Source of the DNA: CAZPMT01 sp964587655
Lineage (GTDB): Bacteria; Hydrogenedentota; Hydrogenedentia; Hydrogenedentales; SLHB01
DNA: 62,145 nucleotides
Reading direction: 5' to 3'
Assembly: GCA_964587655.1 (NCBI GenBank)
Contig: CAZPMT010000018.1
Location: 1-62,145 of the forward strand
Shown here: one piece after another, positions 39,261 through 48,030 of the stretch
Position numbering within the stretch: the first letter of the stretch is position 1
Layout of the letters: every line of letters begins with the position of its first letter
Made by a program: the position numbers and the translations under genes
Notes under the pieces: generated by a model
The model's database searches: none
The model's input: the letters and a program-made list of their open reading frames with translations, nothing else
Told to the model about the DNA's origin: nothing

Positions 39261-39638
39261 TTCTGCGCCATTACGGCGGCGACTCTCCGAAAACAAACCA
39301 AGAAAACCACGCCGACAAATCAACACTCAGAGGCGGTTCCATCATTCCTACAGTCCGCAACGCGTCAGCTTCCCAAGAAGGCTTATCAGTCGCAAACTAT
39401 TTTCTAGCAATACCTTAGGTAATTCATGATACACTGCCGTGTTTGTTTCGTCAAGGGTGTGAAGAGCTTGTATTCGGGTTGTGGGCTCTGACCGACGTCG
39501 GCTATGGGACCATCGTACGTAGTATCCCCACGGTCGAGACTGGCATCAAGGATTCATTTCACTCTATCATGAATATGTGCGACGTGTTGGGCGACCTGCG
39601 GTTGGCGGCCACTCACGACGGAGAAGGGCAGGCGGAAC
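39261..39638. other. Divergent intergenic region
   Basis: About 380 bp between the glycyl-radical operon and the membrane protein gene at 39639. Nothing coding recognised; a TGATACACT-like -10 element near 39426-39436 could serve the rightward gene but has no convincing -35. Confidence 0.4.
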
Positions 39639-40277
39639 GTGACAACCTACACTGGCGGCGCGCCACGATGGCAACATCCATTCGAAACACTAACGCCGGG
39701 ACGTTTCCGGATGTGTTTCTGGTCGCTTCTCGGAGCGACGCTAGTGCTGCTTGCGGTGGAACTGGCGCTGGGCGGACCTTTGCAGGAATCGCGTACAGCA
39801 AAAGGCCACAGGTGCGATATTGTCTCCTTTGAGATTGCGGGGACGCCGGAACGCTCCGGCGAGATCATGGATGCGTGGCGCGCACGCGGAGTCGTGGTGT
39901 TCGCAAAGTGGAGTACATGGCTGGACTACCTCTTCTTGCTGTGTTATCCGAACCTCACGGCGCTGGGGATCACGGGTTTATTGAGCCTGCCCATGTCAAA
40001 CGCTTGGCGGAGCATCGGCCGCGGGCTGGCTTGGTCGCAGTGGCTGGTGCTTGTGTCCGATGCAACCGAAAACGCCGCCCTGCTGCGAATCCTCTACGGG
40101 ACCGCAACCGCCCCTTGGCCGCAGATGGCGTTGGTGTGCGCCACGATCAAATTCGGCTTTCTGGCGGCAGGGCTTGCCTACCTTCTGCTCACGTTCATAC
40201 GAACGCGTCCCCTGTTTGTGGGAAGACGCCGGACAGCGTACGGCACGGGGCAGATCGATGGAGTGGAGAAGAAATGA
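39639..40277 (+). CDS. Membrane protein of unknown function
   Basis: A 212-residue protein with about four membrane segments: MCFWSLLGATLVLLAVELAL, then a long extracytoplasmic loop, YLFLLCYPNLTALGITGLLS, QWLVLVSDATENAALL and FGFLAAGLAYLLLTF. No family is recognised. The end overlaps the start of the following glycosidase gene by four bases (ATGA at 40274-40277), so the two are probably co-expressed. A role in exporting or sensing at the membrane is conceivable but not shown. Confidence 0.6.
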   Translation: MTTYTGGAPRWQHPFETLTPGRFRMCFWSLLGATLVLLAVELALGGPLQESRTAKGHRCDIVSFEIAGTPERSGEIMDAWRARGVVVFAKWSTWLDYLFLLCYPNLTALGITGLLSLPMSNAWRSIGRGLAWSQWLVLVSDATENAALLRILYGTATAPWPQMALVCATIKFGFLAAGLAYLLLTFIRTRPLFVGRRRTAYGTGQIDGVEKK

Positions 40278-43207
40278 GAATGAACCTCTTACTGGCGTTT
40301 CTGGTTGTTTTCGCAAGCTCGTTCGCCGTCGTTCACGGGGATCACAATCTTCTGTCTTTCGAGCGGATGGGCGCGGGCGCTCCGGGGGGATGGAAGGTCG
40401 ACGGGAACGGTTACTCCTGGATCGCGGAGATCGCGGATGGTCCTTTGGGCGCGGGCGCGGCTCACGTCGAGTTCAAGGGGCCGGGGGAGGTGACGCTGTG
40501 TTCTCCGGCTCGAGCTATGCGCGCGGAGGTATCGCACGTGGCCGCCCTCTGGCTGCGTTCGGAACCGGCGGGGGCCATAGTTGGCATCGAGGTCATCGAC
40601 AATGACAACGGCGTTGCGATCAAAGAGACCTTCACGGCCGAATCCGGCTGGCGGCTGTTTCACGCGCAAGGCGTCTTGCAGAAGGCCGTGAAAGGCCGCT
40701 ACTACCTCAAGTTGCGCGCGCGGGCGTCCGATTGCACGCTCTGGCTCGACGGGCTGTGGCTCGGCGAGCATGACGGAAACGTGGATGCCAACTGGCGGCC
40801 TGCGTTGCACGCGGCGGGCGTTGCTCTTGAACCCGAAGCCGGTTGGGGCGTGGTGGCTGGCGACGCGCCGTTCAAGGTCAATGCGCGCGTTGCCGGCGGT
40901 ATCGAGGGCTGCCAACTCCGGCTTCACGCTGTAAACACGTTGGGGGCGACAGCAGACCTTCCTCCGATCCCACTCGACAAGAAAGGTGTTTGGAGCGGGG
41001 CGTTTGAGGTCTGCGGCGGCATAGCGAAATCGTTCGGGATGATCCGCGTCGAAGGGACGGTGGTCGATTCACAGGGCCAGGCGGTTTCGCCGATATCGGA
41101 GACGCTGTTGGCCCGCGTTCCGGAACCGATACCCGGACCATTGCCCGAATCCTACTTCGGCATTCACGTGGCCTTGCGCGAGCCGGACGTGGCCGCCGTG
41201 GCGAAACTCGGGTACAAGTGGTGCCGTATGCACGATGCGTCGGGCATCACAAAATGGGGTCGCATCGAGCCCGAACCGGGCAAGTGGGTGTGGCACGACG
41301 ACGAAGTGGCGCTCGCGCGCCGTTACGGGTTGAGCATAGTGGGGCTGCTGGACACTGCGCCTCCGTGGCATACGGGCGCCGATCCGGATAGCGGCTATTT
41401 CAGCGTCTGCCATGCGCCGAAGGACATCGGTTTGTGGCGCAATTACGTCCGCCGGATCGTCAGCCACTACGCCGGATCGATTGACGAATGGGAAGTGTGG
41501 AACGAACCGTGGGACATGAAGCGCTTTTTCCAGGAAGGATCGCCCCAACTCTACGTCGAACTGCTGAAAGCCGCCTACGAAGAGGCAAAGGCGGCGAATC
41601 CGAAATCGACGATCATCGGCGTCGACACGTATCCGCCAATGTGGGAAATGGCCGTGTTGGCGATGGGCGCTTACCCGTATTATGACATGCTGTCGTGGCA
41701 CCGCTACGACCCGACGCTCCAGGGGCGGCCGAACGACGCGATTGCGCGCGTCGCGTCGCGCCTGCGTAAGGCGCAGGAGAGCTACGGCACGCCAAGACCG
41801 ATCCTGTGCACGGAAGGCGGACCGGATACGACCGTGTTTCACGGGTCGTTCTTCTCCTTTGCCGACCCCGTGATCATGGGAGATTGGTCTGAGGGAGCGG
41901 ACCGCTATTCGCGCCTGTTCCTGAGCGCGATCGCCGCGGGGAACCGGCGTTTCATCGCATACTCGGTGCACAACAACTCGTACCACGGCTGGCTGACGCA
42001 TATGATGGCCGAGCCCGGCTTCTTGTTGCGCCCGATGCACGCGGCATTGGCCGCGCTGGCCCATTTCGTCGACGGCGCGAAATACGAGGGCCGCCTCTCC
42101 CCCGCTCCGGATATCAGCGCGCACGTGTTTAACCAACCTAATCCCCGCTCGTATGCACAGGCCCCCAGCACGATCGTCGTTCTCGCGGCCGACGGCGCGG
42201 AACCGGAAAATCTGCCGCGTTTGTTGCCACCTGATATCGCTTGTTTCGATCGCTGGGGCAATCCGATTGCCGCGCCCACGCAGGCAACGCGATCACTCAC
42301 ATATCTCGTGGCCTCCGGAAATGCGAGAGAGGAACTGCTTAGATCTCTGCAACCAAAAAGTGCAAAAAGTGGGGACAGTAACCAGTTTTCTGTCGGACGC
42401 CACCCTGATGTACTGGGGATCTCTGGCTCAGAAAACGGGTTACTGTCCCCACTTTTTAAACCGGACATTGCGGCGCTTGTGGATGCCGCGCTCGGATCGC
42501 TGACTGCGGGCGCGCCGTCTCTGTGGACGTTGTTCAGCACGCAGGGATCTCTTGCCGTTATGGGCGGCGGGACGAAGGCGGTGACGGCAACGCGGACCGA
42601 ACTGCGCACGCAATCCGATCTGGCGGACAAGTTCCGTCTACCGGCGGGAACGCAAGTGACGGGCCGCGTCGTGCAACCCGCGGGACCGTTTACCGTGGGT
42701 TCATTCGACCTCGCGAACGGCGACAATAAATGGACCGCGACGTTTGCCGCTGTTCCGGATGGTCCCGGCGGAAATTGGCGATTCACCTCGTTGACGATCC
42801 TGTCCGGCGACGGGCAGCCGTCCGCTGAAAAGGCCGAGCGCGTCACGGGTGTGCTCAAGATCTGGGAGAACGCCCTGCGTGAGGCGTCCACCGCAAACCT
42901 TCTCGAGACGCTTTCCACGGGGCCGTGCTGTCTGATGGCGGCCACGCTGAACGGCGAGTATTTCATGCTCGCGAATCCGATCTATCTCATCACCATGATG
43001 AACACGGCGGTCCTCTGGGGTCCGGCCGCGACGTCCAAGATGGAGCTGTCGAGGGTTGTGATAAGCGAGAACGTCGCCACGGTCCTCGGGCAATGGGAGG
43101 TTTCCTCGCTCGCGTTCGGCACGGCGCCCTACGCGATCACGGCCACCTTATTCGAGGACAACGGAGCGTGGAAGATAGCGTCGATGTGCGCCAGCGCGGG
43201 CGAGTAA
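40274..43207 (+). CDS. Exported clan GH-A glycosidase with a C-terminal SnoaL-like domain
   Basis: A 977-residue protein with a signal peptide (NLLLAFLVVFASSFAVVHG) and N-terminal beta domains (residues 25-290). The TIM-barrel glycosidase domain has acid/base Glu in DEWEVWNEPWDMKR and a candidate nucleophile in ILCTEGGPDTT, a GH39/GH5-like arrangement. The C-terminal 120 residues (LKIWENALREASTANLLETL to the end) form an NTF2/SnoaL-like fold, an unusual partner for a glycosidase. At residues about 697-728 a palindromic DNA element is translated in frame (KSGDSNQFS ... NGLLSPLF). The signal peptide start at ATG 40274 overlaps the upstream gene. Confidence 0.82.
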   Translation: MRMNLLLAFLVVFASSFAVVHGDHNLLSFERMGAGAPGGWKVDGNGYSWIAEIADGPLGAGAAHVEFKGPGEVTLCSPARAMRAEVSHVAALWLRSEPAGAIVGIEVIDNDNGVAIKETFTAESGWRLFHAQGVLQKAVKGRYYLKLRARASDCTLWLDGLWLGEHDGNVDANWRPALHAAGVALEPEAGWGVVAGDAPFKVNARVAGGIEGCQLRLHAVNTLGATADLPPIPLDKKGVWSGAFEVCGGIAKSFGMIRVEGTVVDSQGQAVSPISETLLARVPEPIPGPLPESYFGIHVALREPDVAAVAKLGYKWCRMHDASGITKWGRIEPEPGKWVWHDDEVALARRYGLSIVGLLDTAPPWHTGADPDSGYFSVCHAPKDIGLWRNYVRRIVSHYAGSIDEWEVWNEPWDMKRFFQEGSPQLYVELLKAAYEEAKAANPKSTIIGVDTYPPMWEMAVLAMGAYPYYDMLSWHRYDPTLQGRPNDAIARVASRLRKAQESYGTPRPILCTEGGPDTTVFHGSFFSFADPVIMGDWSEGADRYSRLFLSAIAAGNRRFIAYSVHNNSYHGWLTHMMAEPGFLLRPMHAALAALAHFVDGAKYEGRLSPAPDISAHVFNQPNPRSYAQAPSTIVVLAADGAEPENLPRLLPPDIACFDRWGNPIAAPTQATRSLTYLVASGNAREELLRSLQPKSAKSGDSNQFSVGRHPDVLGISGSENGLLSPLFKPDIAALVDAALGSLTAGAPSLWTLFSTQGSLAVMGGGTKAVTATRTELRTQSDLADKFRLPAGTQVTGRVVQPAGPFTVGSFDLANGDNKWTATFAAVPDGPGGNWRFTSLTILSGDGQPSAEKAERVTGVLKIWENALREASTANLLETLSTGPCCLMAATLNGEYFMLANPIYLITMMNTAVLWGPAATSKMELSRVVISENVATVLGQWEVSSLAFGTAPYAITATLFEDNGAWKIASMCASAGE
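42364..42457. repeat. Palindromic element family B inside glycosidase gene
   Basis: The arms 42364-42392 (AAAAAGTGGGGACAGTAACC then AGTTTTCTG) and 42429-42457 (CAGAAAACGGGTTACTGTCC then CCACTTTTT) are complementary at 28 of 29 positions with a 36-bp centre. The whole is read through in frame. Matches the repeat at 38598. Confidence 0.92.
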
Positions 43208-43388
43208 GCGCGCACGTATTACGCTTGATTTGGCAGTCAAGATTCCCGAAATGGTGGACGACGTGGACTTTGTGGACGATGTGGACGATGAGGACGCCGA
43301 AAAGGGCCACCTGCATGGTTGCGTCCACATCGTCCACCTTGTCCACTGCTTGGACAAACCCAACTGGCTTCAATTGCCGAATTTAGGA
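43208..43388. repeat. Palindromic repeat of GTGGACGAT units
   Basis: Between the converging glycosidase and ROK genes. TGGTGGACGACGTGGACTTT and following GTGGACGATGTGGACGATG (43253-43298) pair imperfectly with GCGTCCACATCGTCCACCTT GTCCAC (43321-43346). It is a dispersed-type hairpin of tandem 9-mers; no gene. Confidence 0.75.
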
Positions 43389-44366
43389 TTACGCGCCCTT
43401 TGCGAGCAGCATGGCGCCGATCAAAACCACCGATTCTCTCAACTCGCATTGGACGATCTCGAAACGATCCTGGAACGGCCCGAATGCGTAATGATTGGCC
43501 CAATGGCGGATGGGATCAAGGAGCACGTCGCCGAGAAGGGAGACGCCTCCTCCGAGTGCGATGCGCTCGGGATGAAACAGCGTAATCGCGTTCGCGAGCG
43601 CGAGCCCGATCGTCCGGCCGACGCGGTCGATTTCCTCGCTCGCGCGGACATCGCCCAGGCGCGCCGCTTCACCCAACATCGCGCACGTGATCGCTTGAGC
43701 GTGGCCGCCGCTGAGAGATCCCAACGGCGTGCCCGGCGAGGGGTCCGCCCACGCGCGAACGCGCCGTTCGATTGCCCAACCCGAGCATAGGTCCTCGAGC
43801 TTGCGCGCACCTCCAGGCTCGCCCGTCCAATCGCCCGTATTATGGTCCGACATACGGGCGGGAACGTAGGTATGACCCATCTCAGAAGCGCCACGGCCTT
43901 GTCCGTCGTGCAGTTTGCCGTCGATGACAAGCGCGCCCCCGATCCCGCTTCCGATGTTCGAGTACATGAAGTGCCGCGTTCCGCGCCCGGCGCCGAGACA
44001 GTACTCGGCCCACCCTGCCGCGTTGGAGTCATTGAAGACCTTGGTTTCGATGCCGAAGCGTTCCTCGAACCACGACTTGAGTTTGAATCCGCTCCAACCC
44101 TCGACTTGGTGAGAAACCAGAACCGTGCCAGTGGCAGTCTCGACCGGTCCGCCGAAACCTACCCCGATGCGCGCTATCTTGCTTGCGCGCGCCTCGCCCA
44201 ATTGAAGCAGTGCGGGGATCTCTTGTGCGAACCATTCGAGGATCGCGAGCGCGCCGCCCTCGGGCGCAACGCCCCGGCGGGAGGCGATGATGTTGCCGTC
44301 CGCATCGCCCAGGGCCGATTGTAGCTTCGTGCCGCCGATTTCGACGCCGACGACCAGGCTGTTCAT
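43389..44366 (-). CDS. ROK-family sugar kinase
   Basis: 325 residues. The phosphate-binding N-terminus is GVEIGGTKLQSALGDADGNI. The catalytic region has VFNDSNAAGWAEYCLGAG and YSNIGSGIGGALVIDGKLHD, GQGRGASEMGHTYVP, and the C-terminal nucleotide-binding part ends with RIALGGGVSL. ROK proteins phosphorylate glucose, N-acetylmannosamine or similar sugars. The zinc-binding CxCGxxGC motif found in many ROK kinases after the GH-x-x region is absent (NTGDWTGEPGGARKLEDLCS). The start at ATG 44366 overlaps the upstream SIS isomerase gene by four bases, indicating a shared sugar pathway. Confidence 0.9.
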   Translation of the reverse strand: MNSLVVGVEIGGTKLQSALGDADGNIIASRRGVAPEGGALAILEWFAQEIPALLQLGEARASKIARIGVGFGGPVETATGTVLVSHQVEGWSGFKLKSWFEERFGIETKVFNDSNAAGWAEYCLGAGRGTRHFMYSNIGSGIGGALVIDGKLHDGQGRGASEMGHTYVPARMSDHNTGDWTGEPGGARKLEDLCSGWAIERRVRAWADPSPGTPLGSLSGGHAQAITCAMLGEAARLGDVRASEEIDRVGRTIGLALANAITLFHPERIALGGGVSLLGDVLLDPIRHWANHYAFGPFQDRFEIVQCELRESVVLIGAMLLAKGA

Positions 44367-44941
44367 TGGCCCGCTCCAACTTCCGCGAATCGTTGCATGA
44401 GGCATTCCGTCAGGTAGTGGAACACGACGTCGTGCGCGGCTTCGACCATGCCCATGTTGTCACACCGTATCCACAGGCAATCCTGCGCAATTTGGCGAAG
44501 CTTCCCGCCGTCATATCCCGTGACGCCGAACGACCGCAGGCCCGCGCCATTGGCATACTCGACGGCCCGAAGGATGTTCGGACTATTGCCCGATCCGCTG
44601 ATCGCGATCAGCAGGTCGCCCGGCCCGGCAAGGTTCTTGAGCTGTTCGACAAAGACCCGCTCGAAGCTCGTGTCGTTGCCCCAGGCCAGCAGATACGGAG
44701 CGTTGTCCGTAAGGCTGATCACCTTCAGCCGCTTCTGATGATCGAAGTCGCGCAAAGTCCCCTTGCCCAAGTCCTCGCACAGGTGCGACGCATTCGCCGC
44801 GCTGCCGCCGTTGCCGATGATGAAGACGCATAGCCCCGTGTCATACGCGGAGACGATTGCATCCGCCAACTGCTCGACCTCCGCCTTGTCAATGCCCTCG
44901 ATGACCGATTCGAACGCGTCCAGATAGCCCTTGAGATCCAT
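44363..44941 (-). CDS. SIS-domain sugar isomerase, GmhA-like
   Basis: A 192-residue SIS protein with GLCVFIIGNGGSAANASHLC, EDLGKGTLRDFDHQKRLKVI and DLLIAISGSGNSPNILRAVE, the two signature loops of the D-sedoheptulose-7-phosphate isomerase/DiaA group. GmhA makes the first heptose intermediate of lipopolysaccharide. Next to a ROK kinase and a glycosyltransferase it more likely belongs to sugar-phosphate or cell-surface glycan metabolism than DNA replication control. ATG 44941 begins the family N-terminus (MDLKGYLDAFESVIEG). Confidence 0.88.
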   Translation of the reverse strand: MDLKGYLDAFESVIEGIDKAEVEQLADAIVSAYDTGLCVFIIGNGGSAANASHLCEDLGKGTLRDFDHQKRLKVISLTDNAPYLLAWGNDTSFERVFVEQLKNLAGPGDLLIAISGSGNSPNILRAVEYANGAGLRSFGVTGYDGGKLRQIAQDCLWIRCDNMGMVEAAHDVVFHYLTECLMQRFAEVGAGQ

Positions 44942-44998
44942 GCAAACGTCCTTCCATAAGATTCCGCGGTAGAGCATAAGCAGCCGCGGCGGTTGCGA

Positions 44999-46369
44999 TC
45001 AAACACGGCGAGGCGCGGCATTCTCTTGAGATGACGGCGGCTGGGTTTCGCGTTCGAGTTCGCGCAGAAAGGTCTTGCACTGTTCGAACAGCGCCTGAGA
45101 TATATTGCTTGCCGCTTGCAAGAGCAGCGTGGCTTGATCGACGTGGTTCTCGTTGAGCAGCAGATAGAGTTTGGATCGATACCGCTCCGCGAGCGCGTCG
45201 GGATCGCATGCGGCCCACACTTCCGCGGGCGCGATCGTCTTGTGCTCGAGGATGAAGTCGATGCATCGCGCGATGGCGGGGCCATAGTCTGGTTTGCAGC
45301 GCAAGCACTGACGGTAATAGTCGCAGGCGCCGGGCATGTCATGTTCCGCTTCGCGCAGCAGCCCGAGATGATACAGACTGCCGAAACTCCCCGTGCCAAG
45401 GACCTGCTCGCATCGAGGGTCGAACCGTAGAGATGTCTCGTAGGCCCGCCGGGACCGCGCAACGTCCCCGGCCATCAGATAGACATACCCGACCGCGTGG
45501 TAGAAATCCGGGCTTTGCACGCCTGCGTGCCCCAATGCCTCGTGTTTGGTTAGGAGTGAGGCGGCTTCGCCGGTCTGATTCGTGTTGACGTAGGCATACG
45601 CCAGTGAGACGATGAGGTCCGTGAGCACCTCCGGCGCGACCGGACCGGTGCGCCCACGCGCCTCCTGCGCGTCAAAGCGGATGCGTTCCAGCGCGCGCTC
45701 GAGAGCCGTGCACGCCTCGGCGTTCTCGCTCAGCGCGACGTGGGCTTTGCCGAGCTGATACCAGAAGTACTCGTCGTCGGGATGTTTCTCGATCGCCGCT
45801 TGCAGAAGACGCTTGTTCCGGTGAGACTTGTGTCCCGGCGAAGACGGACCATGTGCGTAGCCGGAGTGGGAGAACCGGAGGCCCGTAGGGGCTGCCGTTT
45901 TCGTACCGCTGACAGGAACCAGTTGCTCGTGGATGGCCCCCTCGAAGCGGAAACGGTCGCGCCGGAAAAAACGTTGGACGACCGTGCGGACTTCCTGCGC
46001 GTCGCCGCCCGATCCGATGGCGCTAATGATATCGACCGTTCCGACAACATCCGGAGTATAGCGGTGGATGAAGGACTCTATCAGACTGAGCGCACTCTCG
46101 CGGTCAAGAAGGTGCTCGTCCGCATCCACCGAAAGAACGTAATCGCCGGTGGCGCGCCCGATGGCAAAGTTTCGCGCCGCGGCGAAATCATCACACCACG
46201 CGAAAAAATGCACATGCTCCGTGAACGCCCGCGCAATCTCGACGGTCCCGTCGTCCGAGCCCGTATCCACAACGACGATCTCGTGAACGAGCCCCTGCAA
46301 CGCCTGCAGGCAACGATAGAGGTTCGCCTCCTCGTTCTTCACAATAAGTGTTGCACTGCACGTGGTCAT
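44999..46369 (-). CDS. GT2-family glycosyltransferase with TPR tail
   Basis: 456 residues. The N-terminal GT2 domain starts CSATLIVKNEEANLYRCLQA, with IVVVDTGSDDGTVEIA, DYVLSVDADE (DxD-like metal site) and RFFRRDRFRFEGAIHEQL. From about residue 190 on, TPR-like helical repeats follow: YFWYQLGKAHVALSENAEAC, LIVSLAYAYVNTNQTGEAAS, FYHAVGYVYLMAGDVARSRR. This layout matches the SunS-like/TPR-glycosyltransferases that modify proteins or surface glycans. It is the first gene of a three-gene minus-strand set with the SIS and ROK genes. Confidence 0.9.
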   Translation of the reverse strand: MTTCSATLIVKNEEANLYRCLQALQGLVHEIVVVDTGSDDGTVEIARAFTEHVHFFAWCDDFAAARNFAIGRATGDYVLSVDADEHLLDRESALSLIESFIHRYTPDVVGTVDIISAIGSGGDAQEVRTVVQRFFRRDRFRFEGAIHEQLVPVSGTKTAAPTGLRFSHSGYAHGPSSPGHKSHRNKRLLQAAIEKHPDDEYFWYQLGKAHVALSENAEACTALERALERIRFDAQEARGRTGPVAPEVLTDLIVSLAYAYVNTNQTGEAASLLTKHEALGHAGVQSPDFYHAVGYVYLMAGDVARSRRAYETSLRFDPRCEQVLGTGSFGSLYHLGLLREAEHDMPGACDYYRQCLRCKPDYGPAIARCIDFILEHKTIAPAEVWAACDPDALAERYRSKLYLLLNENHVDQATLLLQAASNISQALFEQCKTFLRELERETQPPSSQENAAPRRV

Positions 46370-46397
46370 GATGTCCTTAGCGCGCCGGCGCCGCCGG

Positions 46398-47282
46398 TTA
46401 CAGCATGGAAGAGCCCATGGCGAAGATCGTTGCGCACTCGGGCGTCACCGGGAACTCCGTGCTCGGATACCTCACGAACTGCACGTGGCCGTCCATGTAC
46501 AGCACGTTGCACCCGCCGGGCACATGATTGAATGCCGTGGGACTCGTTGAGACCTCATCCCAGAAGACGGCGAGTTCCGACTGAGCCGTGGCGGAGGCGG
46601 CGGGATTGTTGATATCCGTGATAAAAAACCGCTCGATGCCTTCCCGCAACCGGTACAAGGTTACATCACCGAGCGCCGGATTCGGGTGCGCAAATGTGTG
46701 ATCGTCATCAGCCCCGGCCTCTCCTCCCAAAAGCCCCAGGACCTGGCCGAATACCACCAGAACAGGCGTGACGTCCCCTGACGCGTCAGTGAGCCAAGAG
46801 TTGTTCTGAATGGCCCATCCGATGTACACGTACGACGCATCGCCCTCGCGTTCCATTAGTGATACCTGGAGGACGCCGTTCACGTCCACGAACGAGTCGT
46901 TATGCCCGTCCCCGTCATACGTCATCACGTCCGGTTCGGTGGAATCGGACGGACACATGAAGATGTTGGGGTCGGTGAGGTACTCCGGATAGATGCACCG
47001 GCCCGCGGGCGAAAACGAACCGTCCGGCTCGGTGGATCCCGGATTTATGAGATTAGGAAGCAGGAATGCCACCGGAGGAAACTTGCCTCCTTTGGATTCG
47101 CCGGAATACATCTTGAAAATCAACCCAAATTGCTTCAGGTTGTTCGCGCACGAGGCCCGGCGTGCCGACTCACGGGCTCGGGCCAGCGCCGGGAGCAAAA
47201 TTGCCGCCAGGATGCCTATGATGGCGATTACGACCAACAACTCGATAAGGGTAAATCCTTTGTTGCGGAACTTCGTAGGCAT
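46398..47282 (-). CDS. Type II secretion/type IV pilin-like protein (H-x9-DG type)
   Basis: 294 residues. The N-terminal prepilin signal KGFTLIELLVVIAIIGILAA has the G-F cleavage site and Glu5, followed by a long helix. The C-terminus has HVPGGCNVLYMDGHVQFVRY, the H-x9-DG motif that defines this pseudopilin-like group in Planctomycetes, Lentisphaerae and relatives. These proteins are processed by prepilin peptidase; function is unknown and they often occur in many copies per genome. ATG 47282 has a plausible AGGAGTACGT site. No pilus machinery genes are adjacent. Confidence 0.92.
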   Translation of the reverse strand: MPTKFRNKGFTLIELLVVIAIIGILAAILLPALARARESARRASCANNLKQFGLIFKMYSGESKGGKFPPVAFLLPNLINPGSTEPDGSFSPAGRCIYPEYLTDPNIFMCPSDSTEPDVMTYDGDGHNDSFVDVNGVLQVSLMEREGDASYVYIGWAIQNNSWLTDASGDVTPVLVVFGQVLGLLGGEAGADDDHTFAHPNPALGDVTLYRLREGIERFFITDINNPAASATAQSELAVFWDEVSTSPTAFNHVPGGCNVLYMDGHVQFVRYPSTEFPVTPECATIFAMGSSML

Positions 47283-47438
47283 GATACGTACTCCTTCTGA
47301 AACACGTGCCCCGTTTCGTCAACTTCTCTGCTAAGAAACTTCACCTTGGCCCCAGTATATCATGGGGCAGCACGGCCGAAACAGATTGGGACCGGCAGCG
47401 AGAGACGGGCTGAAGCCTGTACTACGAACTGCTTGCCT

Positions 47439-48029
47439 TCAGATGCCGCGCTGACGCTCGTAGGCTGCGATCTTGTCCTCGTGCAGGAGCGTGAGGCCAA
47501 TCTGGTCCCAGCCGTTGACGAGGCACTCCTTCTTGAACTGATGGACGTCGAAGGGAATCTTCGAACCATTTGGGCAGGCGATGGTTTGCGCCGTGAGGTC
47601 AATCGTCAGGGTGTAACCCTCCTTGACGCGGACTTCTTTGAATAGCCGTTCGATAGTGTCGGGCAGCAGCACGATTGGCAGGATGCCGTTGTTGAAACAG
47701 TTGTTGAAGAAGATGTCCGCAAAGGACGTGGCGAGGATGCATCGGAAGCCGTAGTTGTCCAGAGCCCACGGTGCGTGTTCGCGCGACGAGCCGCATCCGA
47801 AATTGTCCTTGGTGAGCAGGATCGAGGCGCCCCGGTAGCGCGGGGCGTTCATTTCGAAGGCCGGGTTCTGCGAACCGTCATCGAGGAACCTCCAATCGAA
47901 GAACAGGAAGTTTTCATATCCCGTCCGCTCGATCCTCTTGAGGAACTGCTTCGGGATGATCTGGTCCGTGTCCACGTTCAACGCTTCGAGTGGCGCCACG
48001 ATTCCGGTGAGCGTCGTAAACGGCTTCAT
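47439..48029 (-). CDS. leuD: 3-isopropylmalate dehydratase small subunit
   Basis: 196 residues of the aconitase-superfamily swivel domain: GIVAPLEALNVDTDQIIPKQ, LTKDNFGCGSSREHAPWALD (substrate-binding GSSREH loop), FADIFFNNCFNNGILPIVLL. With LeuC it isomerises 2-isopropylmalate to 3-isopropylmalate in leucine synthesis. ATG 48029 lies one base after the leuC stop, so they form a tight operon. Length is normal. Confidence 0.97.
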   Translation of the reverse strand: MKPFTTLTGIVAPLEALNVDTDQIIPKQFLKRIERTGYENFLFFDWRFLDDGSQNPAFEMNAPRYRGASILLTKDNFGCGSSREHAPWALDNYGFRCILATSFADIFFNNCFNNGILPIVLLPDTIERLFKEVRVKEGYTLTIDLTAQTIACPNGSKIPFDVHQFKKECLVNGWDQIGLTLLHEDKIAAYERQRGI

Positions 48030-48030
48030 A

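Noticed and set aside
39875..40273. Extended N-terminus for the glycosidase
   Set aside because: It would overlap the membrane protein gene completely, while ATG 40274 gives a proper signal peptide and ribosome-binding site.
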